This document shows positions 33,061 to 42,103 of a DNA stretch of 64,000 nucleotides, piece after piece (positions within the stretch are counted from its first letter, which is position 1; each line of letters opens with the position of its first letter). Position numbers and translations under genes: made by a program. The DNA is from Ectopseudomonas composti (GTDB taxonomy: Bacteria > Pseudomonadota > Gammaproteobacteria > Pseudomonadales > Pseudomonadaceae). The notes below the pieces were generated by a model. It worked only from the letters and a program-made list of their open reading frames with translations, ran no database searches and was not told the origin of the DNA. The DNA lies in the NCBI RefSeq assembly GCF_001567565.1, contig NZ_LSSW01000032.1, positions 1 through 64,000 on the forward strand. Direction: 5' to 3'.

Positions 33061-35462
33061 GCTGCGTTCTCCTCATCCAGGGTTATGCGCGCGCACAGGG
33101 TAGTGCCCTCGCCCGGCTGACTGTCAATCTGCAACTGGCCACCGAGCATGAGCATGCGCTCCTGCATGCCGACCAGGCCGAAGGATTGCCCCGGCTTGCG
33201 CAGCGCCGGATCGAAGCCCTTGCCATCGTCGGCCACCGACAGACACAGGGCGCCGCCCTCCTGCCACAGACGCACCTCGACGCTGTGCGCGCCGGCGTGA
33301 CGCATGACGTTGGTCAGCGCCTCCTGGAGGATGCGGAACAGGCCGATGGCCTGGGCATCGGGCAAACGCGGCAGGTGCTCCGGCACCTCCACCAGACAAG
33401 GAATCTGCGTGCGTTCCTCGAAGCGGCGCACCTGCCATTCGATGGCCGAGGCAATGCCGGCATCGAGAATCGGCGGGCGTAGCGCCGTGGCGACATCGCG
33501 CACCAGCTGGAAGAGCTGGGCGATCAGGCGCTTCATGCTGGTCAGGCGCTCGTCCAGCTCAGGAATCTGCCCGGCGCAGACCAGCTCGCACATGGCGGTT
33601 TCCAGCTTGAGCACGGTCAGCACCTGGCCCAGCTCGTCATGCACTTCGCGGGCGATACGCGCCTTCTCTTCCTCGCGCACGCTTTCCAGGTGCGCCGACA
33701 GTTCACGCAGACGCCCGCGCGAATCGGCCAGGGCCAGCTCGGCCAGCTTGTTCTCGGTGATGTCCCAGAGAATCCCGTCCCAGACCACCCGGCCATTGCC
33801 CAGCGGGCGCGCGGTGGTACGGATATCGGCCCACAGCACCTCCTGCTCGGCGGTGAGGATGCGCCCCTGCCAGTACCAGTCGCTCTCGCCCTGCAGCGCC
33901 AGGGTCTGGCTGTTGAGGTAGCTGCTCAGATCCTGCGGGTGCACCAGGCTGCGGATACCGCGATCCTCACACTGCAGCTCGCGGGCCGGCCAGCCGACCA
34001 TCTCCTGGCTGGCTTCGCTGATGTAGGCGAAATTGACCACCGCACCCGGCCCGGCACGTTCCAGACGAAACACCAGACCCGGCACGTTGCCAGCGATGCC
34101 CTTGAAGCGTGCCTCGCTCTCCTCCAGCGCGGCGCGGGCGCGGCGGCGCTCGGTGACATCGCTGAGAAACACCACCAGGTACTCGGCCTGGCGATAGCGC
34201 AGAAAACTCAGCGAGACGTCAGCCGGCATGCGGCTGCCATCGGCGCGCAGACAGTCCACCTCGAAGCTCGGTGAACCTTCATCCTGCTCACGCACGCGCT
34301 TCCACAGGTTGAGCCAGCGGTCCATGTGCAGGCCGGGCTCCAGCTGGCTCAACGGTTTGTCCACCAATTCGCCGCTGGCGTAGCCGAGCATGCGTTCGGC
34401 CGCGCGGTTGGCATACCGCAGGTGGCTGTCCCAGTTGACCCAGAGAATGCCCACGGTGCTGTGGTCAATGGAGAACTGGCTCAGGCGCAGCGCCTCGGCG
34501 GCCTGCTGGTGACGATCCAGCTCGCCACGCGCGCCAAGCAGCCCGCGCTCGAGCAGACGGGTCTGCTGGCGCTGCCGATACAGCGCCGTGCCGATGATCA
34601 GTAACAGCAGGCAGAGGAACAGTGCCAGGGTCTTCCAGAAGCCGACGAAGTCGGTGGATTGCGGATAACGCAGCGGCATCCAGGTGTCGCGCAGCTCCTC
34701 CAGCTCGCGTGCAGGCAGTGCTTGCAGGGCCCGGTCGACAATCCCGGACAACAGCGGCTGATCGCGGCGCGTGGCCAGACGCAGCAGCTGCGGCAAGCCG
34801 ATATCCCCGACGATGCTCAGGTTGGAAAAGCGCGACTCGCGCAGCAGCAGGCTGAGGCTCGCTTCATCGAGCACCGCATAGCTGACCTCCTGATTCAGCA
34901 CCAGCAGCAAGGCGGCGCGATCCGAAGGCGTTGCGCGCAAACGCAGGTTGCTATGGGTGCGCGCCAGATATTCGGCCGCCTGGCTCGGTGTGCGCAACGC
35001 CACCATCTGCTCCAGCGGCAGTTGGTCGAGATCCACCGCGCCACTGCCACTGCGCTCGCCAACCACCAGATGCGGCACACGCAGATAGGGCATGGAGTAA
35101 TGCCAGATACGCAGGCCGGCGGGCGTCTGCTGCAGGCCTGGCGCCAGGTCGACATCGCCGGCGCTGGCGGCCCGCTCCAGCGCCGCCAGGTCTGGATACA
35201 CACGCCAGTCGGGGGCGACGCCCATGCCTTCGAGCAAACGCTGCATCAGCTCGACATTGGCGCCGGTCAATTGCCGGTTCTGCCCGCGCTGTACCCAGGG
35301 CGCCTGCTGGATCAGGCCCACGCGCAACTGTGGATGTTCCTTGAGCCAGGCGCGCTGCTCAGCATCGAAAGCCGGACGCAATGGCAGGCGCGCGCTCTCG
35401 GCCCAGACGCCGGAGGTAGCCAGTACCAACAGGAAGGAGAGGAAATGGAGAAGGGACTTCAT
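33057..35462 (-). CDS. agtS: Hybrid-free sensor histidine kinase with periplasmic SBP domain (AgtS-like)
   Basis: 801 aa. Signal peptide (1-21), periplasmic SBP_bac_3 domain (about 30-250) that probably binds an amino acid directly, transmembrane helix FWKTLALFLCLLLLIIGTALY (about 271-291), two PAS domains (about 335-440 and 450-570), HisKA_3 dimerisation with phospho-His in ARIAREVHDELGQVL (about 605), and HATPase with LTNVMRHAGAHSVEV and ADDGKGFDP. No receiver. Overlaps agtR by 4 nt. Matches PA0600, the 5-aminovalerate/GABA sensor. Confidence 0.88.
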   Translation of the reverse strand: MKSLLHFLSFLLVLATSGVWAESARLPLRPAFDAEQRAWLKEHPQLRVGLIQQAPWVQRGQNRQLTGANVELMQRLLEGMGVAPDWRVYPDLAALERAASAGDVDLAPGLQQTPAGLRIWHYSMPYLRVPHLVVGERSGSGAVDLDQLPLEQMVALRTPSQAAEYLARTHSNLRLRATPSDRAALLLVLNQEVSYAVLDEASLSLLLRESRFSNLSIVGDIGLPQLLRLATRRDQPLLSGIVDRALQALPARELEELRDTWMPLRYPQSTDFVGFWKTLALFLCLLLLIIGTALYRQRQQTRLLERGLLGARGELDRHQQAAEALRLSQFSIDHSTVGILWVNWDSHLRYANRAAERMLGYASGELVDKPLSQLEPGLHMDRWLNLWKRVREQDEGSPSFEVDCLRADGSRMPADVSLSFLRYRQAEYLVVFLSDVTERRRARAALEESEARFKGIAGNVPGLVFRLERAGPGAVVNFAYISEASQEMVGWPARELQCEDRGIRSLVHPQDLSSYLNSQTLALQGESDWYWQGRILTAEQEVLWADIRTTARPLGNGRVVWDGILWDITENKLAELALADSRGRLRELSAHLESVREEEKARIAREVHDELGQVLTVLKLETAMCELVCAGQIPELDERLTSMKRLIAQLFQLVRDVATALRPPILDAGIASAIEWQVRRFEERTQIPCLVEVPEHLPRLPDAQAIGLFRILQEALTNVMRHAGAHSVEVRLWQEGGALCLSVADDGKGFDPALRKPGQSFGLVGMQERMLMLGGQLQIDSQPGEGTTLCARITLDEENAA

Positions 35463-35544
35463 GTACGGTGAATCCGCTGACGCGATCCCCTACCTTACTC
35501 CAGTCTTGTGCCAATGCCCTGACAAAAGCGGGGCTCGGCATTGG

Positions 35545-35699
35545 CAGGCCGTTGAAAAACTGCCTGCGCTGGCAATACTGCGTTAAATAACATCCTGGCG
35601 TGCGAGCCCAGGCAAAATGCTCATCCGCAGCTCGTGCAATCCGCTTGTTTGGCTATCTTTCGGCTCTGCCATCGGTCGCCTACGCTTTTCAACGGCCTG
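35545..35699. mobile_element. MITE-like element, copy 2 (reverse orientation)
   Basis: 155 bp with ends CAGGCCGTTGAAAAAC and GCTTTTCAACGGCCTG. Its reverse complement aligns with the element at 29801-29956 through the interior, including shared TGAGCATTTTG and CTGGGCTCGCACGC blocks. Lies between agtS and the DUF3530 gene, 36 nt before the latter's start, filling most of the 272 nt gap. Confidence 0.75.
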
Positions 35700-35734
35700 T
35701 CAGGCTCTGCAGCAGACCCCAAGGAGCTTCATCG

Positions 35735-36715
35735 ATGCGTCTCAACTCACTCGCACTGTTCGGTTTCTGCCTGTTCTGCGCCGCCACGAGTTGGGCACAG
35801 GAGCCGACCCAGGACGCTCAGAGCACTGCGCCTGGCGAGGCCGGCACACCGTCATCGAACGAACGTGCGCCACTGCCCGAGCGGAGCGTCAGCGACGCAC
35901 TTGCACTGGAGCAACGCCTGGACAAACGCGAGCAGCAGATGCTGCAGGCCGGCACCGAGAGTTTCCTCGCCCTGTGGCTTCCGGCCAACGTTGGCGAGCC
36001 CAGTGGGGCGGTGATCCTGGTGCCTGGTGACGTGGAAAACGCCGACGGTGCTGCGGCCGTCGGTCCGTTGCGGCGCAAGCTGCCGGACGCTGGCTGGCAC
36101 AGTCTGAGCCTGACGCTGCCGGACCCCGATGGCGACCCGCTGCCGCTGCGTGATGCCAGCGCCGAAGCTGCAGCTGCGCAAGGTGAACCTGCCACGACCG
36201 AGAACGCTCCCGCAGCCGATAGCAGGGCTCCTGCGGCGGACGGCGCACAGCCCACGGACAGCCCGGAGCAACGGCGTCAGGCTCACGTCGAGCGTGTGAT
36301 GGCGCGCATCGACGCCGCCATTGCCTTCGCCAGCCAGCAGCAGGCCAAGGAAATCGTCCTGCTCGGCCACGGCAGCGGCGCCTACTGGGCCGCGCGCTAC
36401 CTGAACGAACGCAAGCCCGCGAATGTGCAGAACCTGCTGATGGTGGCGGCCGAACTGCCCACAGGCTTCGCTCCACCGCTGGACGAGTTGGTCGCGCAAC
36501 TGCCGGTGGCCACCGGCGACTTCTTCTACAAGGACCAGGCCACCGATCGCAGCGCAGCCCTGAAACGCCTGCAGGCCAGCAAGCGGGCCAAGCTGCCCAC
36601 TTATATACAGGTGGCGATGAAGGCGCTGCCGGGCAATCTGGATGTCCAGGAAGAGCAGCTCTACCGCCGCATACGTGGCTGGCTGAAACTGCATATACGC
36701 GCCGCCGGCAGCTAG
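35735..36715 (+). CDS. DUF3530 family secreted alpha/beta-hydrolase-like protein
   Basis: 326 aa. Signal peptide MRLNSLALFGFCLFCAATSWA. A low-complexity Ala/Pro/Glu linker (about 145-180) interrupts the fold. VLLGHGSGAYWAARYL (about 208-223) is a nucleophile-elbow-like GHGSG. Family function unknown. AAGGAG lies 9 nt before the ATG; the longer open frame upstream runs into the MITE-like element. Corresponds to PA0599. Confidence 0.8.
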   Translation: MRLNSLALFGFCLFCAATSWAQEPTQDAQSTAPGEAGTPSSNERAPLPERSVSDALALEQRLDKREQQMLQAGTESFLALWLPANVGEPSGAVILVPGDVENADGAAAVGPLRRKLPDAGWHSLSLTLPDPDGDPLPLRDASAEAAAAQGEPATTENAPAADSRAPAADGAQPTDSPEQRRQAHVERVMARIDAAIAFASQQQAKEIVLLGHGSGAYWAARYLNERKPANVQNLLMVAAELPTGFAPPLDELVAQLPVATGDFFYKDQATDRSAALKRLQASKRAKLPTYIQVAMKALPGNLDVQEEQLYRRIRGWLKLHIRAAGS

Positions 36716-36733
36716 CAGGGCAAAAAAGCTCGA

Positions 36734-37495
36734 CTAGCGCATCCCCCGACGCTGACGAATCAGCGCATAGGCCTGATGCAGTTGTCGCGTGATGTCGGTC
36801 GCCTCACGAATGCGCTCAGGTGAAGCGCCTGAACCTGCCAGCTTGTCCGGGTGATGACGACTGAGCAGGCGCCGGTAGGCACGCTTGATCTGCTCAGGCT
36901 CACTACTTTCGTCCACGCCCAGCAGCCGCAGCGCCTCCTGGTAACTGCCCCCGGCAGGCGTGGGTTGCTGACTGCGGCGCGGTGCGTATTCGTCGCCCAG
37001 GCTATCGAGTCGGGCACTGTCCCAGCCGAGCCATTTGCCCCAGAGCAGAATCAGCTCATGCTCACTGGCCGACACTCGCCCATCGACCCAGGCCATGCGC
37101 CAACAGGCTCGCAGCATGGCATCCGCGCGTTCGCGCTGACGCTGCAGAGGAGCACGCAGATTGTCACGCCCGGTCTTGCCTCGAGCGAAAGCTTCGATGG
37201 CGCGCCGCTGAGCCAGCGGGTCCAATCCCAACCGTTGCATTTCCGAGCGCGCCTGCTGGATATGGCTCTGCACCACCCGGCCGTCGCTCTTGGCCAGACG
37301 CCCCAGCATCAGAAACAGCAGCTCGTCATCCGCCGGCGCAGCACGACCCCCCAGACGCTCGCGCAGGTTGTCCCAACCATGCAGGCGCAGTCGGCGATCC
37401 AGCACCTGGCCAAGCAACCCGCCCAGCAAGGCACCTGGAATGCTGGCCAGAGCGAGTCCGGCCGCGGCGCCGAGCATAGTGGCCGGCCACAACAC
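36734..37495 (-). CDS. djlA: DnaJ-like co-chaperone, DjlA type
   Basis: 253 aa from GTG (GGAGG 8 nt upstream). N-terminal glycine-rich transmembrane segment (about 7-30), a TerB-like helical domain (about 55-170), and a C-terminal J-domain (about 188-250) with the HPD motif (SRHHPDKLAG). DjlA is an inner membrane DnaK partner. The start directly abuts the murU stop, so it is probably translated with murU and amgK. E. coli DjlA has the same architecture. Confidence 0.88.
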   Translation of the reverse strand: MLWPATMLGAAAGLALASIPGALLGGLLGQVLDRRLRLHGWDNLRERLGGRAAPADDELLFLMLGRLAKSDGRVVQSHIQQARSEMQRLGLDPLAQRRAIEAFARGKTGRDNLRAPLQRQRERADAMLRACWRMAWVDGRVSASEHELILLWGKWLGWDSARLDSLGDEYAPRRSQQPTPAGGSYQEALRLLGVDESSEPEQIKRAYRRLLSRHHPDKLAGSGASPERIREATDITRQLHQAYALIRQRRGMR

Positions 37496-38167
37496 CTAAC
37501 GAGCCTCCTGCAACAAACGCTCGACCTCGGCCAGGCGCTCGTGGGTACCGACATCGACCCAGCAGCCGCCATAACGCTCACCACTGACCTGCCCTGCCGC
37601 CATGGCCTCACGCAGCAGCGGCGCCAGCTTGAACGCGCCAGGCGTAGCACCAGCAAAGAGACGCGGATGCAGTACGGCGAGACCGCTGTAGGTCAACCGC
37701 TCCCCCGCCTCGTCTGCATCACTCACCTGCCCCTCTGTCACGACGAAATCGCCCTGCGGGTGATGCGCCGGGTTATCCACCAGTACCAGGTGCGCCAGGC
37801 CGGCGAGCGGTTTGCGTAACGCAGCGAAAGGGTAGTCGGTGAAGACGTCGCCATTGACCACCAGAAACGGCTCAGCGCCCAGTAGCGGCAGCGCCTTGAA
37901 GATGCCGCCGCCGGTCTCCAGCGGCTCTCCCTCGGGTGAATAGACGATCCGTACGCCAAAGCGCGAACCATCGCCCAGATGGTCCTCGATCTGCTGGCCC
38001 AGCCAGGCGTGGTTGATCACCAGCTCGGTGAATCCCGCCGCCGCCAGTGCCCGGATGTGGTACTCGATCAACGGCACGCCGGCCGCCTTCACCAGCGGTT
38101 TCGGCGTATGCAGGGTCAGCGGGCGCATGCGCTCACCCTTGCCCGCTGCGAGGATCATCGCCTTCAT
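37496..38167 (-). CDS. murU: N-acetylmuramate alpha-1-phosphate uridylyltransferase
   Basis: 223 aa nucleotidyltransferase. Signature AMILAAGKGERMRPLT (3-18), KPLVKAAG (25-32), VVNGDVFTD (about 103-111). MurU makes UDP-MurNAc from MurNAc-1-phosphate in the fosfomycin-tolerant recycling route of pseudomonads. Start overlaps amgK by 4 nt. Corresponds to PA0597. Confidence 0.93.
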   Translation of the reverse strand: MKAMILAAGKGERMRPLTLHTPKPLVKAAGVPLIEYHIRALAAAGFTELVINHAWLGQQIEDHLGDGSRFGVRIVYSPEGEPLETGGGIFKALPLLGAEPFLVVNGDVFTDYPFAALRKPLAGLAHLVLVDNPAHHPQGDFVVTEGQVSDADEAGERLTYSGLAVLHPRLFAGATPGAFKLAPLLREAMAAGQVSGERYGGCWVDVGTHERLAEVERLLQEAR

Positions 38168-39189
38168 GCACGCGCCCCTTCATCCACTGCCAGAGTGGCC
38201 AACAGTTCACCCAGCTCGGCCAACTCCGGTCGGCGAGCCAGCACGGCCTCGATATAAGCGAAGAAACGCGGCACGTCGCCCAGGTACTTGGGCTTGCCAT
38301 CGCGGTGACAGATGCGCGCGAAGATGCCGATGACCTTGAGGTGGCGCTGCACACCCATCAGGTCGCTGGCGCGCAGAAAGTCCTCGAACGCTGGCTGCAC
38401 CGGGATACCCGACGCTTTCGCGCGCTGCCAGTAATCCTGCAGCCAATCCTGCACTCGCGCTTCGGGCCAACTGAGAAACGCATCCTTGAACAGGCAGGTG
38501 ATGTCGTAGGTAACCGGGCCGTTGACCGCGTCCTGGAAATCCAGCACCCCAGGATTAGGCGTGCTCTGCATCAGGTTGCGCGGCATGAAGTCGCGGTGCA
38601 CCACCACCTTGGGCTGCGCCAGGGCGCTGTCGATCAGCAACTGGCTGATGCGCTGCCAGGCGGCCTCTTGTTCAGGTGTAAAGGTACGCTGCAGATGGCG
38701 CTGCACATACCACTCTGGAAACAGCTGCAACTCACGACGCAGCAAGGCATCGTCGTAATGCGGCAGGTTGCCATCGAGCGGCAGGCGCTGCTGCTGCAGC
38801 AAGGCATTGATGGCGTCGTCGAACAGCTTGTCGGCGTTGTGTTCATTTATGACGTCCAGATAGGTCTGCTGGCCCAGATCGTCGAGAATCAGGAAACCCT
38901 GTTGCAGATCGGCAGCCAATACCTGCGGCACATGCACACCTGCACTGGCCAGCAGGGCAGCGATACGAACGAACGGCTCGCAGTTTTCCTGCGGCGGCGG
39001 TGCATCCATCAGAATCAGGCTGCGCGCACCCGCCTGCCAGCGAAAATAACGGCGAAAACTGGCGTCACTACTGGCCGCAGTGAGCTCGGCGGCAGGCACC
39101 GCCCCCCAGTCGCGCGCGGCGAACAGAAGGGGCAGTTGCTCGGCGAGCCAGGTGTGCAGCTGTTGCAGACGTACATCGTGTTCAGACAT
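38164..39189 (-). CDS. amgK: N-acetylmuramate/N-acetylglucosamine anomeric kinase
   Basis: 341 aa aminoglycoside-phosphotransferase-like kinase that phosphorylates MurNAc at C1 for MurU. Catalytic loop VVHRDFMPRNLM (about 205-216) and metal-binding GVLDFQDAVNGP (about 223-234) are intact. ATG 39187-39189 (MSEHDVRLQQL) has GGAG 8 nt upstream. Divergent from lptD. With murU and anmK this window carries three recycling enzymes. Confidence 0.93.
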   Translation of the reverse strand: MSEHDVRLQQLHTWLAEQLPLLFAARDWGAVPAAELTAASSDASFRRYFRWQAGARSLILMDAPPPQENCEPFVRIAALLASAGVHVPQVLAADLQQGFLILDDLGQQTYLDVINEHNADKLFDDAINALLQQQRLPLDGNLPHYDDALLRRELQLFPEWYVQRHLQRTFTPEQEAAWQRISQLLIDSALAQPKVVVHRDFMPRNLMQSTPNPGVLDFQDAVNGPVTYDITCLFKDAFLSWPEARVQDWLQDYWQRAKASGIPVQPAFEDFLRASDLMGVQRHLKVIGIFARICHRDGKPKYLGDVPRFFAYIEAVLARRPELAELGELLATLAVDEGARA

Positions 39190-39313
39190 CAAGGGGTCTC
39201 CGACGGCGCTAGCCGTTGCGCGGGTCATGCTTTATTATCCAGCATCTTTTTCAGCCCATCGAGAGGCGTGCGGCCCCTGGGCCGATAACGCGCAGGAAGC
39301 CCGGACTAACAAG

Positions 39314-42103
39314 ATGGCAGTAAAACATCCCGCGTTCCGCAAAAAATTCCCACTGCTGGTTACCGGCAGTTTCCTGGCCTTACAGCCCGTATTCAGCCTA
39401 CAGTCCTTTGCCGCCGAGCAATATGATTGCCAGGCTTCGCCAACGGGCAGCTGGGCCTGCGCGCCGAAATCAGCGGCCAGCGCCCTGCCTCCGCGCCCGG
39501 TGCACAGCCGCGATGCTGTCAGCACGGGCGGCGCCACCAGCGAGGCCGTAGCCAAGCAGGACGCGGCACCGGTGCTGGTTACCGAGAGCAAGGGCCGCGC
39601 CCTCGCCTCGCGTAGCCCTGACTACAGTCACCTGGACTGGGTTCCGCGCGACAAGTTGACTGCCGCGCAACTGGCCGAGGCCGGTCCGTACTGTGCAGGT
39701 GCCTATGTCGAGCCGCTGCGTCCGGGCATGGATGACACCACGCCGCTGGACGAGTCGCCGATGTTCGTTTCAGCCAAGGCCTCGCGCTTCGAGCAGGAAA
39801 AGCAGATCGCCACCCTCGCGGGCGACGTCGTGCTGCGTCAATCCGGCCTGCAGGTCGAGGCCGACGAAGCCAGCCTGCATCAGACGGAAAACCGTGGCGA
39901 ACTGGTCGGCAACGTGCGCCTGCGCGACAAAGGCACGCTGGTGGTCGGTGATCGCGCCGAGCTGCAACTGGACAACGGCGAAGCCAAGATCGACAACGCC
40001 GAGTACGTCATGCACCAGGCCCACGTACGCGGCAGCGCGCTCTACGCCAAGCGTGAAGAGACCGCGATCATCCGCCTCAAGGACGGTACCTATACCCGCT
40101 GCGAACCCGGTGACAATGCCTGGCACCTGAAGGGCAACAACATCACCCTGAACCCGGCGACCGGCTTCGGCACCGCGACCAACGTGACGCTGCGGGTCAA
40201 GGACATTCCGGTGTTCTATACCCCGTACATCTATTTCCCGATCGATGACCGTCGCCAGTCCGGCTTCCTGCCGCCGAGCCTCGGCACGTCGAGCAGCAAC
40301 GGTTTCTCGCTGCAAACGCCGTATTACTTCAACCTGGCGCCGAACTACGACGCCACGTTGTACCCGACCTATATGGCCAAACGCGGCCTGCTGATGGAAG
40401 GAGAGTTCCGCTACCTGACCGAAAGCAGCGAAGGCCAGGTCGGCGGTGCATGGCTGAATGACGAGGACGACGAGCGCAAACTGCAGTCCGAGTACGAAGA
40501 TCAGCGCTGGATGTACAGCTGGCAGCACAAGCAGGGCCTGAACTCGCGTCTGCTCGCCGAAGTCGACTACACCGATATCAGCGACCCCTACTACTTCCAG
40601 GATCTGAATACCGACCTGGGCATCGACAAGCAAACCTACGTCGACCAACGCGGCACCCTGACCTATCGCGGCGACAGCTACACCGCACGCTTGAATCTGC
40701 ATGCATACAAGCTGGCCAATATCACCGACGTAACGCCTTATGATCGCCTGCCGCAGATCAACTTGGACGGCAAACTGCCCTTCAATCCGGGCGGCCTGGA
40801 CTTCACCTATGGCACCGAATACGTGCGTTTCGATCGCAACCTGCGCTCGGGCTTCTTCGTCGACAAAGACGGTGTGACGGGGCGCCCGCAAGACCTCTGG
40901 TACGACGAACGACTGGTTGGCCTGGCAAGAGCCGATGGCGAGCGTCTGCACCTCGAGCCTGGTGTTAGCCTGCCGCTGGACTGGTCCTGGGGCTACATCA
41001 AGCCGCAGGTCAAGTACCTGCAGACCAACTACGACCTCAGCCTGGATCAGCAGGGCAAGAACACCCTTCTTGCCGAGCAGGAGTACAAGGGTACGCAGAG
41101 TCGTGGCGTCGGCCTGTTCAGCCTCGACAGCGGCCTGTACTTCGACCGCAACACCCAGCTGTTCGGCAAGGACTTCCGTCAGACCCTGGAACCGCGCGCC
41201 TTCTACCTCTATGTTCCGGAAGAAGACCAGACCGATATCCCGGTATTCGACACTGGCGAACCGACCTTCAGCTACGCCTCGCTGTGGCGCGAGAACCGCT
41301 TCAGCGGCAAGGATCGCATCGGCGACGAGAACAAGTTGTCGCTGGGCGTGACCAGCCGCTGGATCGAGCCGAACGGCTTCGAGCGTCAGCGTTTCAGCAT
41401 TGGTCAGGCCTTCTACTTCGAAGACCGCAAGGTGCAACTGCCAGGCATCGATTACCGCACCCGCGAGGAAGCCACCGCGGACGTGTCGCCTTACGCGTTG
41501 GCGTACCTGTATCGCTTCAACCGCGACTGGCGCTTCTCGTCGACCTTCAACTGGGATCCGGACCAGCACGCTACCCGTTCGGGCAGCGCGATGTTCCACT
41601 ACCAGCCAGAAGACAACCCGGGAAAGATCGTCAACTTCGGCTATCGCTATCGTAACGACACCGTGCGTTATGACCGTGACAGCGGTACCTGGACCACCAA
41701 CCCGGACTACGGCAACGCGACCCTGGACAACGGGCAACCGAACCCCAACTACATCAAGAACTACTACAAGATCGACCAGCATGACTTCTCCGTCATCTGG
41801 CCGCTGGCTCCGCAGTGGAGCCTGATCTCGCGCTGGCAGTACGACTATGGCCGCAACCGCACGCTCGAAGCCTTCGGTGGTTTCGAATACGACAGTTGCT
41901 GCTGGAAGCTGCGCCTGATCAACCGCTACTGGATCGATTACGACGAAGTCAGCCTCGACCCATCGCGCAACGACGAGCCAGACCGCGGCATCTTCCTGCA
42001 GATCGTCCTCAAGGGCCTCGGCGGCGTTGTTGGCAACAAGGTGGAAACTTTCCTCGACCAAGGCATTCAAGGTTACCGTGAACGTGAAGACCAAGCTTTC
42101 TGA
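39314..42103 (+). CDS. lptD: LPS-assembly protein LptD
   Basis: 929 aa outer membrane beta-barrel that inserts LPS at the cell surface with LptE. Signal peptide up to about residue 34 (SLQSFAA), two early cysteines (YDCQAS, WACAP), an OstA/LptA-like jellyroll (about 140-275), then the barrel to the C-terminus with the paired cysteines (YDSCCWKLRL, about 861) needed for disulfide rearrangement. ATG 39314 chosen for the signal peptide; the frame is open 78 codons upstream. Overlaps surA by 26 nt. Slightly longer than E. coli LptD (784) due to an N-terminal extension usual in Pseudomonas. Confidence 0.96.
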   Translation: MAVKHPAFRKKFPLLVTGSFLALQPVFSLQSFAAEQYDCQASPTGSWACAPKSAASALPPRPVHSRDAVSTGGATSEAVAKQDAAPVLVTESKGRALASRSPDYSHLDWVPRDKLTAAQLAEAGPYCAGAYVEPLRPGMDDTTPLDESPMFVSAKASRFEQEKQIATLAGDVVLRQSGLQVEADEASLHQTENRGELVGNVRLRDKGTLVVGDRAELQLDNGEAKIDNAEYVMHQAHVRGSALYAKREETAIIRLKDGTYTRCEPGDNAWHLKGNNITLNPATGFGTATNVTLRVKDIPVFYTPYIYFPIDDRRQSGFLPPSLGTSSSNGFSLQTPYYFNLAPNYDATLYPTYMAKRGLLMEGEFRYLTESSEGQVGGAWLNDEDDERKLQSEYEDQRWMYSWQHKQGLNSRLLAEVDYTDISDPYYFQDLNTDLGIDKQTYVDQRGTLTYRGDSYTARLNLHAYKLANITDVTPYDRLPQINLDGKLPFNPGGLDFTYGTEYVRFDRNLRSGFFVDKDGVTGRPQDLWYDERLVGLARADGERLHLEPGVSLPLDWSWGYIKPQVKYLQTNYDLSLDQQGKNTLLAEQEYKGTQSRGVGLFSLDSGLYFDRNTQLFGKDFRQTLEPRAFYLYVPEEDQTDIPVFDTGEPTFSYASLWRENRFSGKDRIGDENKLSLGVTSRWIEPNGFERQRFSIGQAFYFEDRKVQLPGIDYRTREEATADVSPYALAYLYRFNRDWRFSSTFNWDPDQHATRSGSAMFHYQPEDNPGKIVNFGYRYRNDTVRYDRDSGTWTTNPDYGNATLDNGQPNPNYIKNYYKIDQHDFSVIWPLAPQWSLISRWQYDYGRNRTLEAFGGFEYDSCCWKLRLINRYWIDYDEVSLDPSRNDEPDRGIFLQIVLKGLGGVVGNKVETFLDQGIQGYREREDQAF

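Noticed and set aside
39770..42094. 774-codon minus-strand open frame
   Set aside because: Exact antisense of lptD, which has clear motifs; composition is an artefact of codon bias.
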